Of a stretch of DNA of 48,134 bases, positions 17,175 through 24,689 are shown in pieces. The notes beneath the pieces are model-generated. The model saw only the letters and a program-made list of their open reading frames with translations, was not told the origin of the DNA and searched no databases. The stretch's first letter is position 1. The number at the start of each line of letters is the position of its first letter. The stretch spans positions 1 through 48,134 of the forward strand of contig CACXXO010000018.1 of the NCBI GenBank assembly GCA_902771735.1, in the 5' to 3' direction. This stretch comes from an uncultured Bacteroidota bacterium (GTDB lineage: Bacteria > Bacteroidota > Bacteroidia > Bacteroidales > P3). Position numbers and translations under genes: made by a program.

Positions 17175-17666
17175 ATGACCCAACGCCGATTCCTCGACAC
17201 CCTCCTGCCCCTGCAGCCCACCATGCGAATGGTGGCGGAGCGCCTGCTGGGCGACAAGGAGGAGGCTGCGGACGCCGTGCAGGAGACCTACACCCGTCTG
17301 TGGGAGCAACGCCAGAAGGTTGCCAAACATGTAGCCCCCGAAGCCTACGCCATGCAGACGCTGAAGAACCTATGCATCAGCATGCTCCGCCAGCGGCGCC
17401 CCATTGAGCCCGTTGAACAGCTGCCGGAGGTGAGCGACGAGGATGTCCGCCACGAGACCGAGGTGCTGGAAGAACGCGCCGCCACCTTCGACCGCCTCAT
17501 GGCGCGGTTGCCCGAGGTGCAGAGCAAGGCCATCCGCATGAAATACATCCAACAGATGAGCCACGAGGAGATGCAGCAGGCGCTGGGAATGACCTCCACC
17601 AACGTCTACACCACCCTCTCGCGTGCCGTCGCCAATCTGAAACAAATGATACACCATGGAAGATAA
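17175..17666 (+). CDS. ECF sigma factor, cassette 2
   Basis: 163-residue ECF sigma factor, paralogue of 14648-15136. Shared blocks include AYAMQ(ST)LKN-x-CIS near the end of region 2, and MKYI, SHEEMQ and LGMTSTNVY-x-TLSRA in region 4. Region 4 is the better conserved, including the recognition helix, so the two factors may read the same or overlapping promoters. It overlaps the next gene by 11 bases. Length and domain layout are normal for a compact Bacteroidota ECF factor. Confidence 0.95.
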   Translation: MTQRRFLDTLLPLQPTMRMVAERLLGDKEEAADAVQETYTRLWEQRQKVAKHVAPEAYAMQTLKNLCISMLRQRRPIEPVEQLPEVSDEDVRHETEVLEERAATFDRLMARLPEVQSKAIRMKYIQQMSHEEMQQALGMTSTNVYTTLSRAVANLKQMIHHGR

Positions 17667-18246
17667 AGAATTACAAGAACTTATTGATGCTAAGCGTTGG
17701 CAGCTGGAGAACCAGCAGCAGCAGGAAGAGATAGCATCGCGGATAGGCAGCAGAAGAATTGTCTGGCCGTGGTGGGTAGGTTCGGCCGCAGCAGCCGCCA
17801 TCCTCGCCTTCCTGCTTCTGTCACCGGCACTTTTCGGTGGCAAGGGAGAATTGGTCGCCAAGGCAGAAAGGATAGAAGAGATAAAAGAAATAGTAGAAGT
17901 GGAAGAAAATGAAGCGCAAGAAGAGGTGGAAACGATAGTAAGAATAGAGGCGACAGAGAAGGTTCCCGCAAAAGGGGTATCCACAACACTCCCGTCTGTT
18001 GAAGCAATTGCCGCTGTCGAGCCCATCCCCGCCGTCGAGCCTCTCCCTGTTGTTGAACCCATCCCCACACCTCCCGATATGGATTCCACCCCGTCTGCCC
18101 CCCGTGTCCATACACGCCGCAGCCACCGTCTGGCCAATGTTGAAAAAACTCCCGAAATGCCAAGGGTACCTGCACTTATCGCCCACTACATCAACATCCC
18201 CGACAGCATTCTCTTCACAAACGACATCGTCATCAACCTCAAATAA
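17656..18246 (+). CDS. Single-pass membrane anti-sigma-like protein, cassette 2
   Basis: 196 residues. N terminus MEDKELQELIDAKRWQLE mirrors the cassette 1 protein (MENKELQELFAAKRTTEA). One membrane helix lies at about residues 35-57, followed by a Glu-rich stretch and a Pro/Val/Glu-rich repeat (AVEPIPAVEPLPVVEPIP) that could span peptidoglycan. The conserved PRVHTRRSHRLANVEK patch follows. The last 25 residues (PALIAHYINIPDSILFTNDI) differ from cassette 1. Anti-sigma function is inferred from coupling to the sigma gene. Confidence 0.72.
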   Translation: MEDKELQELIDAKRWQLENQQQQEEIASRIGSRRIVWPWWVGSAAAAAILAFLLLSPALFGGKGELVAKAERIEEIKEIVEVEENEAQEEVETIVRIEATEKVPAKGVSTTLPSVEAIAAVEPIPAVEPLPVVEPIPTPPDMDSTPSAPRVHTRRSHRLANVEKTPEMPRVPALIAHYINIPDSILFTNDIVINLK

Positions 18247-18255
18247 ATAAGCCCT

Positions 18256-19491
18256 ATGAAAAAGATTCTCATCACCTTGTTCCTCTTTTCTCCTCTCGTG
18301 TCCTTCCTTTCACCCTGCTTTTCGCAGGAGGATGTTTATCGCATCGAGCAGTCCTTCCCCGTGGCCATCCGCCAGTTGACCCTCGTCGAAGGTTGGACCC
18401 TCCATCTCGTCTATACCCCGGGCGAGGACTCGACGCACGTCGCCGTTGTCACCCCTTGTGCCTACTACTTCGCCGAGGGCAAGGAACCCACCATCGTCAA
18501 GCTCGATGGCGACAAACTCCATATTATGGCCAACCGCACCATGCCCCCGGGCACGCTGGTCGAGGTGCGCTACCCCAAACCGATAGAATCTGTCATTGCC
18601 ACGGGCTACGTCCAACTGGACACCCTCCACATGCTACTTCGCAGCGAGGGCCCTCGCGCCGCCGCCGTCATGTCGGCGGGTCGCAACTCCAAGTTGAAAA
18701 TCAACTGTCTCATATCCGACGGCGACATTGGTGTGGAGTGCCGTGACGAAGGATCCAAGGTGGAGATTGGCACTGTGCGCTGCCGCCAGCTCTTTGTCGA
18801 CGAGCGGCAACAGCAGCGCGTTAAAACAGAGCGCATGGAATCCGACAAACTCGTAGTAGTGCCGCATCATTGGTGGGACGACATCAACTGGAACAATAAT
18901 ATTATCATCTTAGACCTCAAGATGGGCGCTGCCAGCCTGATGAGTCGCGAGTCCACCCCCTACAGTTCCACCATGATAATGTCCTACGATATAAAGGGGC
19001 GTTTGCTCGAAATCCCCCTGCCTCACCGCTGGCGTTTCAAAGCTGAATTTGGCTCAGGGTTCGAATACAAGATGCTGTCCTACGACGTGTTGCTCGACGG
19101 CAACCGCCTCGTATTCAACCCCAACCATGCCGTCGACCACCCGTTGACCTTCATCGGGCAATGCTATCTCTCCCTGCCCCTCAAACTAGAATACCGACCG
19201 AAGAAACTCCGCATGTTATCCAACTACCTCTCCTTTCGTCTCACTCCGATGCTCAATCTGGGTGGCGATGTGTCGGGCTACCGCGACGGCAGTTTCTTCA
19301 GCAAGAACACCAACCTCTTCAGCCGTTTCCAGCTGCGCCTGGGGGTGAGCAACACCTTTTTGGCTTCCGTCAGGGGAGACGTCGTCTCTGATGGCATTTC
19401 ATGGGAACTCTTCGTCGACCTCCTGCCCACCTACCGTCCCTCGGCCGGCGCTCGCGGCCTACACCAGATAGGATTCGTCTTCCACCTCTGA
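18256..19491 (+). CDS. Exported adhesin-head-like / beta-barrel protein, cassette 2
   Basis: 411 residues with a signal peptide ending PCFSQ. It is the paralogue of 15798-17063: VVTPCAYYFAEGKEPTIVKL matches the TPCA/EG/EP block, RTMPPGTLVEVRYPKPIESV matches the following strands, and the C-terminal DLLPTYRPSAGARG region ends FVFHL as an outer-membrane protein would. The middle has more unrelated sequence (WWDDINWNNNIIIL). It is 9 bases after the anti-sigma gene and is the last gene of the cassette. An 11-base tandem repeat array begins 38 bases downstream. Confidence 0.74.
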   Translation: MKKILITLFLFSPLVSFLSPCFSQEDVYRIEQSFPVAIRQLTLVEGWTLHLVYTPGEDSTHVAVVTPCAYYFAEGKEPTIVKLDGDKLHIMANRTMPPGTLVEVRYPKPIESVIATGYVQLDTLHMLLRSEGPRAAAVMSAGRNSKLKINCLISDGDIGVECRDEGSKVEIGTVRCRQLFVDERQQQRVKTERMESDKLVVVPHHWWDDINWNNNIIILDLKMGAASLMSRESTPYSSTMIMSYDIKGRLLEIPLPHRWRFKAEFGSGFEYKMLSYDVLLDGNRLVFNPNHAVDHPLTFIGQCYLSLPLKLEYRPKKLRMLSNYLSFRLTPMLNLGGDVSGYRDGSFFSKNTNLFSRFQLRLGVSNTFLASVRGDVVSDGISWELFVDLLPTYRPSAGARGLHQIGFVFHL

Positions 19492-19528
19492 CTTGCTCCT
19501 CCATTTCTAATCTCTTACAAAAAATATA

Positions 19529-19572
19529 GGGGAGTAAGGGAGGAGTAAGAGAGGAGTAAGAGGGGAGTAAGA
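19529..19572. repeat. Tandem array of four 11-base units
   Basis: Four back-to-back 11-base units: GGGGAGTAAGG, GAGGAGTAAGA, GAGGAGTAAGA, GGGGAGTAAGA. They lie in the convergent spacer between cassette 2 and the exonuclease gene. A related degenerate array on the other strand is at 47793-47836. Confidence 0.9.
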
Positions 19573-19638
19573 CTTGGTACCTGCAGCGTATTGATTTACA
19601 GCTGTTTATAAATTATACAATTATTTATAAAAGAATGA

Positions 19639-19670
19639 AATGGCACTTAATCAGATGATTAAGTGCCATT
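19639..19670 (-). terminator. Terminator of the exonuclease operon
   Basis: Perfect 14-base stem AATGGCACTTAATC / GATTAAGTGCCATT with loop AGAT. On the minus strand it is followed by T-rich sequence, so it should end transcription from the kdsA-exonuclease operon. Confidence 0.8.
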
Positions 19671-19703
19671 CTACGCTTGTAACTTATTGATTTCCAAATT
19701 TGG

Positions 19704-20564
19704 CTATTTGCTGCCGAAGTGGAGCTTCAGCTCATCGAGTTTGCGCTGTTTTTTCCGTTCCCAGATCTGGGTGATGAGCTTCTTGGTGGAGAGGGGGAAG
19801 TCGGACTTCATCATCCAGTCATAGTAGGAGGGTTCCTGTTCGAAGATTTCCTCGACGGTCTTGCCCTTGTGCTTGCCGAAGTTGAACACCTCGTGGTGAT
19901 GGGCGTCGAAGCCTATGTGCCCTGCGAGGTCAGCCCATTGGCGGTTGGCAGTGAAGTCGCTGAGGGCGGCCATATCGTTGACCACGGGCTGGCTGACCTT
20001 ACCGGAGCGGTCCTTGTAGTCGACGCCCTGATAGCGGTCGAGCTGGGCTTTGAGCACCTCGTAGGTGGCGATGGTGTCGGCGGCGGCGCTGTGGGCGTTC
20101 TCAAGGTCTTTCTGGCAATAGAACTTATAGGCGGCCACGAGGGTGCGCTGCTCCATCTGGTGGAAAATATTCTGCACGTCGACACAGTGGCGGCACTTGA
20201 GGTCGAAGTCGAAGCCGGCACGAAGGAATTCCTCGACAAGGAGTGGGATGTCGAACTTGTTGCTGTTGTAGCCCGCGAGGTCGGCGTCGCCGATGTATTC
20301 GAGGAGGCTGGGAGCCAGCTCGCGGAAGGTGGGCTTGTCGGCCACGTCGGCGTCGGTGATGCCGTGGACGGCGGTGGTTATTTCCGGGATATGGACAGTC
20401 TTGCCGTCGGCATCGACGGGACGGACGCGTTCGACTCGTGTTTCGGTGGCACCGCCGGGCATCACTTTGTGGAGGCATATTTCGACAATATGGTCGTGGC
20501 CGACGGTGACACCGGTGGTCTCAAGGTCGAAGAAGACGATGGGTTTGGTGAGGTTGAGTTCCAT
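19704..20564 (-). CDS. DEDDh 3'-5' exonuclease (DNA polymerase III epsilon-like)
   Basis: 286 residues. The exonuclease domain (about 1-180) has ExoI FFDLETTGVTVGHDHIVEI, ExoII near LAGYNSNKFDIPLL, and ExoIII HSAAADTIATYEVL, which supply the acidic residues and His of the DEDDh class. The C-terminal part (NFGKHKGKTVEEIF, EPSYYDWMMKSDFP) matches the DUF3820-like module often attached to such exonucleases in Bacteroidota. Likely a stand-alone proofreading or repair nuclease rather than the replicative epsilon subunit. Last gene of the kdsA operon, 23 bases after kdsA. Confidence 0.9.
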   Translation of the reverse strand: MELNLTKPIVFFDLETTGVTVGHDHIVEICLHKVMPGGATETRVERVRPVDADGKTVHIPEITTAVHGITDADVADKPTFRELAPSLLEYIGDADLAGYNSNKFDIPLLVEEFLRAGFDFDLKCRHCVDVQNIFHQMEQRTLVAAYKFYCQKDLENAHSAAADTIATYEVLKAQLDRYQGVDYKDRSGKVSQPVVNDMAALSDFTANRQWADLAGHIGFDAHHHEVFNFGKHKGKTVEEIFEQEPSYYDWMMKSDFPLSTKKLITQIWERKKQRKLDELKLHFGSK

Positions 20565-20587
20565 GGTTATCTAATAAGACAAAAATC

Positions 20588-21406
20588 CTATAGTTCGTTT
20601 ATTGTTTTCCTGATAGCCGTCAGGTGCCCGAGGAGTTTTTCTGCCAGATCGAGGCGCAGCATGTTGGCACCGTCGCTCTTGGCACGGGCAGGCTCAGGAT
20701 GGGTTTCCATGAAGATGCCGTCGGCACCTACGGCGATGGCGGCACGGCCGATGGTCTCAATCATGTCGGGACGCCCGCCGGTGACACCGGCCGTCTGGTT
20801 GGGCTGCTGGAGCGAGTGGGTGATGTCGACCACCACGGGTACGCGGTTGTGCTGCATGGTGGGCACGCCGCGGAAGTCAACCACCAGGTCCTGGTAGCCG
20901 AAGGTGGTACCGCGCTCTGTGAGCATGAAATTCTCGCAGCCAAAGGCACGCATCTTGTCGGACACCTGTTTCATGGCCTCGGGCGAAAGGAACTGGCCTT
21001 TCTTGACGTTGACACACTTGCCGGTCTCGGCGGCAGCACGAAGCAATTCGGTTTGGCGGCAAAGGAAGGCGGGAATCTGCAGCACGTCGACATAGTCGGC
21101 AGCCATCACAGCCTCGGTCTCACTGTGGATGTCGGTGACGACGGGCACGCGGTAGCGCTCGCGGATGGCGGCGAGGATCTCCAAACCCTCTCGGTCGCCG
21201 ATGCCGGTGAAAGAGTTAACGCTCGAGCGGTTGGCTTTGCGGTAGGAGGCCTTGAAGGCGAATGGGATTTGCAGCCGGTTGGTGATATCGACCAAACGTT
21301 CGCAAACCTCGAAAGGATTCTCGTGGTCCTCTATAACACACGGACCGGCAATTAGGAAGAAATTGCCGGTCTCGGTGTAGTTCAAATATGGTAAATTGGG
21401 ATACAT
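20588..21406 (-). CDS. kdsA: 3-deoxy-8-phosphooctulonate synthase KdsA
   Basis: 272-residue cytoplasmic enzyme that condenses phosphoenolpyruvate with arabinose-5-phosphate to give Kdo-8-phosphate for lipid A-core synthesis. Motifs: FLIAGPCVIEDHE, FKASYRKANRSS, QIPAFLCRQTELL, VNVKKGQFLSPE, ENFMLTERGTTFGY and GADGIFMETHPEPA. Length is typical. It sits 9 bases after the four-helix bundle gene and before the exonuclease gene, in one minus-strand operon. Confidence 0.96.
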   Translation of the reverse strand: MYPNLPYLNYTETGNFFLIAGPCVIEDHENPFEVCERLVDITNRLQIPFAFKASYRKANRSSVNSFTGIGDREGLEILAAIRERYRVPVVTDIHSETEAVMAADYVDVLQIPAFLCRQTELLRAAAETGKCVNVKKGQFLSPEAMKQVSDKMRAFGCENFMLTERGTTFGYQDLVVDFRGVPTMQHNRVPVVVDITHSLQQPNQTAGVTGGRPDMIETIGRAAIAVGADGIFMETHPEPARAKSDGANMLRLDLAEKLLGHLTAIRKTINEL

Positions 21407-21415
21407 GCAATCTTA

Positions 21416-21865
21416 TTAATAGGACATGTCGTTGGCATAGGGGTCGCCCTGCTCTTCCTCGGCTTGCTCGCTGCGGCGTTCGGCCGAGCGCTGGAGGGAG
21501 ATTATGAGAGCGCCGAGCATGCGGGTGAGTTCCATGAGGTACTCGCGCGACTGGGTATACTGTTCCTCGTTCATGAGGCTCAAGTTGTGGGCCACTTCGG
21601 TGTACACCACGCATTCGCGGATGGCTGTTTTGGCAATTTTCAGGTAGTGGTCGAACTGGCTTTTGCTGCGGCTCGAACCCTCGGCGATGTTGAGGGCTAT
21701 GTCAAAAGCAGAGTGGCAGAACGAAGAGGCAAGGGTTTTCTCGCTTTCGTTGCGAGGTGCGCCCATCTGGTTGGTCACCCAAGTGGCATAGTCGGTGGCC
21801 TTGGCGTAGACACGCAGGTCCTCGAAACGGAAAAAGCTGACGGTTCTTTCTTCTTGCTGGTCCAT
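21416..21865 (-). CDS. Four-helix bundle protein (23S rRNA IVP-like)
   Basis: 149 residues matching the four-helix bundle family first noticed as proteins encoded in 23S rRNA intervening sequences: RFEDLRVYAKATDYA near the N terminus, FDIALNIAEGSSRSKSQFDH in the second helix, IAKTAIRECVVYTEVAHNL in the third. The C-terminal extension is charged (ERRSEQAEEEQGDP). Function is unknown; structures in the family are oligomeric bundles. Unlike rRNA-borne copies it lies inside a metabolic operon between the DHOD-like gene and kdsA. Confidence 0.85.
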   Translation of the reverse strand: MDQQEERTVSFFRFEDLRVYAKATDYATWVTNQMGAPRNESEKTLASSFCHSAFDIALNIAEGSSRSKSQFDHYLKIAKTAIRECVVYTEVAHNLSLMNEEQYTQSREYLMELTRMLGALIISLQRSAERRSEQAEEEQGDPYANDMSY

Positions 21866-21901
21866 AATTTTGTAATTTTGGTTTAATGTATTTTCTGTTT
21901 T

Positions 21902-22885
21902 TTAGACAATTTCAGCGAAGTATTTCATAAACTGTGTACGCATAGCGACAGAGGACTTGTCGCTGGGCTGCACGGCGAGTTTGCCACGGAACTTGTCGAT
22001 GCTCTCGTAGCCCTTCTTCTGCATCCAGGCAGCGAGGCCATCGTTGAGTTGGCGCAGCGTGTCGATGCCGTTCTTGTAGAGGCAGCTCACCACCTGCACG
22101 GTCGAGGCGCCGGCCAGCAGCATCTTGACCACATCGTCGGCAGTGAAGACACCTGTCGAGGCACTCAGGTCACAACGCATCTTCTTGCTCAGGATGGCCA
22201 CCCAACGCAGCGTGTTGTAGATGTCGGTGGGCATCGACAGGAAGGAGGCGTTCTTCAAAGTTTCGCTCTCGATGTCGATATCAACCTGCACGCTCTTGTT
22301 GAACATCGTAACGCCCTGGATACCCATCCAGCTGAGTTGCTGCATCTGCTTGGCCATGTCGGTGAAATAGGGGCCAACCTTGATGCTGATGGGGATGGTG
22401 ACCGATTTGCGCAGGGTGTTGACGATCTGAGTGAAGGTGCGCTCCACATCGTCGGCCGACATCGAAGTTTCATAGGGCAGGATAGCCATGTTTAGCTCCA
22501 GCGCGTCGCAACCGGCCTCCTGGAACTTGATGGCATAGGTGAGCCAGTTCTCATAGGAGAAGCAGTTGATGCTGCCAATCACAGGAATGGTCAGCTTCTG
22601 CTTGGCCTCGCGAATCATCTGGAAGTGCTTGTTGAGGGAATCGTCGGCCACATGCATGGCAATATACTCGTAGCTGTCGCCATAGTTGTCGGTCGGAGCC
22701 ACAACATGGGTGTTGCGCTTGATATCATAGATAATCTGCTCCTCGAAAACCGACTTGAGCACCACGGCACCTGCTCCGCCCTTCTCCATTTGAACCATCT
22801 TCTCTACGTCGGAGGTTAGTCCGCAACTGCCGACAATAATCGGACTTTTCAGCTCGAGACCCAAATATTTGGTTTTAGTATTCAT
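21902..22885 (-). CDS. Dihydroorotate dehydrogenase-like flavoprotein
   Basis: 327-residue TIM-barrel flavoprotein of the dihydroorotate dehydrogenase superfamily. Visible: YLGLELKSPIIVGSCGLTSD at the N terminus, EKGGAGAVVLKSVFEEQI, GSINCFSYENWLTYA, AGCDALELNMAILP, a likely FMN-phosphate region LLAGASTVQVVSCLYKNG. It belongs to the DHOD-like group common in Bacteroidota, in addition to true PyrD, so its substrate is not settled. First gene of the operon with the four-helix protein, kdsA and the exonuclease. A -7 box lies at 22957-22964. Confidence 0.85.
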   Translation of the reverse strand: MNTKTKYLGLELKSPIIVGSCGLTSDVEKMVQMEKGGAGAVVLKSVFEEQIIYDIKRNTHVVAPTDNYGDSYEYIAMHVADDSLNKHFQMIREAKQKLTIPVIGSINCFSYENWLTYAIKFQEAGCDALELNMAILPYETSMSADDVERTFTQIVNTLRKSVTIPISIKVGPYFTDMAKQMQQLSWMGIQGVTMFNKSVQVDIDIESETLKNASFLSMPTDIYNTLRWVAILSKKMRCDLSASTGVFTADDVVKMLLAGASTVQVVSCLYKNGIDTLRQLNDGLAAWMQKKGYESIDKFRGKLAVQPSDKSSVAMRTQFMKYFAEIV

Positions 22886-22956
22886 TGTATTTCCTTTTAT
22901 TTTTTTCCGTTAATATTACACTTTTTCTCAATTCCATACGCACATTTTTCAACTTG

Positions 22957-22964
22957 CAAAGATA
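22957..22964 (-). promoter_or_regulatory. -7 box for the DHOD-kdsA operon
   Basis: TATCTTTG on the minus strand, about 71 bases before the start codon. The expected -33 TTTG at the right distance is not clear in the A/T-rich sequence. Confidence 0.5.
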
Positions 22965-23122
22965 TGTAAAATATATTTACGAAAAAAATTTTTCTTCACT
23001 TTTTTTAACAAAAAACATATAAGCAATTGATTTACAAGAATATTTTTTTTTATTTTAAAGTACTTCCGTGTCTTTTTGTGGTAATTCTTTCAACTTTTAG
23101 GCCATAATTCATAAAAAATTTG

Positions 23123-23130
23123 TATTTTTG
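23123..23130 (+). promoter_or_regulatory. -7 box for the TPR gene
   Basis: TATTTTTG on the plus strand, 42 bases before the start at 23173. A weak -33-like TTTT lies near 23095. Confidence 0.5.
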
Positions 23131-23172
23131 CAACCCGAAATTTATCAAAAAGAAACAAAAAAGTTACACATA

Positions 23173-23841
23173 ATGAAAGAGCAATTAGAAGAAAAAAACA
23201 CCGAGATGACGAGTGTCATCAACCGTACCGAAGAATTTATCCAGAAGAACCAGAAGAAAATCATCATCATCGCCGTTGCCATTATCGCCGTGGCTTTGAT
23301 CATCTTCTGCTATTTCAAATTCTACAAGGCTCCTCGTGAGAACAGAGCTGCTGAAGCCAGCTTCTATGCCGAGAACTATTTCGCCAATGGCGACTACCAG
23401 ACCGCTCTCGACGGCGATGGCACCAACCCCGGCTTCCTGTCCGTCATCGACAACTACGGTAGCACCAAAGCCGGCAAACTGGCCAAACTCTATGCCGGCA
23501 TCGCCAATCTGCGTCTTGAGAAGTATCCCGAGGCCGCCAAGTTCTTCAGCGACTACAGCGGAAAAGATCTCTACACCAAGCCTCTTGCCCTCATGTGTGA
23601 AGCCGACGCCCTCGCCGAGCAGCAGAAGTTCGACGAAGCCGCCAAACTCTACATCAAGGCCGCCGAAACCAACGAGAACGAGCTCACCTCTCCTGCCGCC
23701 CTCCTGAAGGCCGGTCTCTGCTACCTCGGCACCGACAATGCCAAAGCTATCGAGCTCCTCAAGAAGGTCAAGACCCTGTATCCCTTCAGCACCGAGGCTC
23801 CCGAAGTGGACAAATACCTCGGCCTTGCCGAAGCCAAATAA
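23173..23841 (+). CDS. Membrane-anchored tetratricopeptide-repeat protein
   Basis: 222 residues; start at ATG 23173 because the longer in-frame start lies on the promoter -7 box. A cytoplasmic N terminus (NRTEEFIQKNQKK) precedes one membrane helix (IIIIAVAIIAVALIIFCYF, about residues 30-48). The rest, probably periplasmic, contains TPR-like pairs: AKLYAGIANLRLEKYPEAAK, ADALAEQQKFDEAAKLYIKA and AGLCYLGTDNAKAIELLKKV. The layout resembles YfgM-like tetratricopeptide proteins of Bacteroidota. Its partners are unknown. Single gene with its own promoter and a shared terminator. Confidence 0.8.
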   Translation: MKEQLEEKNTEMTSVINRTEEFIQKNQKKIIIIAVAIIAVALIIFCYFKFYKAPRENRAAEASFYAENYFANGDYQTALDGDGTNPGFLSVIDNYGSTKAGKLAKLYAGIANLRLEKYPEAAKFFSDYSGKDLYTKPLALMCEADALAEQQKFDEAAKLYIKAAETNENELTSPAALLKAGLCYLGTDNAKAIELLKKVKTLYPFSTEAPEVDKYLGLAEAK

Positions 23842-23860
23842 GAGTCAGCTCTTGAACAAA

Positions 23861-23888
23861 AAAAGCCCTCGCGTTTGCGAGGGCTTTT
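23861..23888. terminator. Bidirectional terminator between the TPR gene and elbB
   Basis: Stem AAAAGCCCTCGC (23861-23872) and GCGAGGGCTTTT (23877-23888) around loop GTTT, with A-run on the left and T-run on the right. It can serve both convergent genes. Confidence 0.92.
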
Positions 23889-23907
23889 TTTTCGTGCCGT
23901 TAGACTG

Positions 23908-24597
23908 TCAAATCATCTTGGCCAGTTCGGCAACGAGGTTGGCGGCGCCGTCGAATATCTCACTGATATGAGTGGCGGCCATGTAGGCGGGGGTGGTGAG
24001 CACCTTGTGCTCGGTATCGACACAGACGTCAGTGGGGCCGCAGACCGCCACCTTGCAGCCGAAGCCTTTGGCCACGCCAGCAGGGGTGTTGGGTGCCGAG
24101 CCATCGCCGGGGCCAAGGGTGAGTTCCACCTCATAGCGTCCCAGCACCTTGGCCACCACCATGGGTGCTATGCACATGGCCACGACGGGCTTGCCGATGC
24201 GGTAGGTCTCGAGGATGGCGTCGGCCACGCTGTCGACCACTTCCATCCGCGGGCCGTCAAAGGCAAAGGTGCTCAGGTTGCGTGCAGCGCCCATTCCGCC
24301 GGGCAGGGCCAGGGCGTCGTAGTCGGCAGGCTTGTATTCCTCAATGGGCAGCAGGTTGCCGCGGGCGATGCGTGCGCTCTCCACAAAGATGTCGCGCTGC
24401 TCCATGTCGAGCACGGTGCCTTCCTCCTCGGTGTCCTCGACATCGATGTGGGGCACCACCTCGAAAAATCCTTCGGGTGCAAAACACTGGTATTGCCAAC
24501 CCTGTCGGTCGATGGCCAGCAAAAGGCCCAACGATTCCTGCAGCTCGCTGCCGTCGCGGTTGCCGCAGCCACTGAGAATAACTGCTATCTTTTTCAT
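23908..24597 (-). CDS. elbB: ElbB-type DJ-1/PfpI glyoxalase-like protein
   Basis: 229 residues; start at ATG 24597 (MKKIAVILSGCGNRDGSELQ), the usual family N terminus. Class I glutamine-amidotransferase fold of the DJ-1/PfpI type with the nucleophile Cys in VVAMCIAPMVVAKVL, ALALPGGMGAARNLSTFAF, and EVELTLGPGD. ElbB was linked to isoprenoid production in E. coli and has weak glyoxalase activity; its real role is open. It lies downstream of the methionine gamma-lyase-like gene, separated by a hairpin-forming spacer. Confidence 0.92.
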   Translation of the reverse strand: MKKIAVILSGCGNRDGSELQESLGLLLAIDRQGWQYQCFAPEGFFEVVPHIDVEDTEEEGTVLDMEQRDIFVESARIARGNLLPIEEYKPADYDALALPGGMGAARNLSTFAFDGPRMEVVDSVADAILETYRIGKPVVAMCIAPMVVAKVLGRYEVELTLGPGDGSAPNTPAGVAKGFGCKVAVCGPTDVCVDTEHKVLTTPAYMAATHISEIFDGAANLVAELAKMI

Positions 24598-24620
24598 GAT
24601 TACTTCGGGGTTAATGGGAA

Positions 24621-24674
24621 GAATGGGTTTAACAGGCAGCAAGCAGATGCTCACTAAACCCATTAAACCCATTC
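24621..24674 (-). terminator. Inverted repeat between the gamma-lyase gene and elbB
   Basis: GAATGGGTTTAA (24621-24632) pairs perfectly with TTAAACCCATTC (24663-24674) across a 30-base loop. It follows the stop of the lyase gene. No strong T-run is seen, so it may attenuate rather than fully stop transcription into elbB. Confidence 0.5.
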
Positions 24675-24689
24675 AACCTATCCAAATTC

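Noticed and set aside
19529-19572. Possible CRISPR array
   Set aside because: Units are only 11 bases and have no spacers between them, and there are no cas genes.
21416-21865. rRNA intervening sequence
   Set aside because: There is no rRNA sequence around the four-helix bundle gene; it lies in a protein-coding operon.
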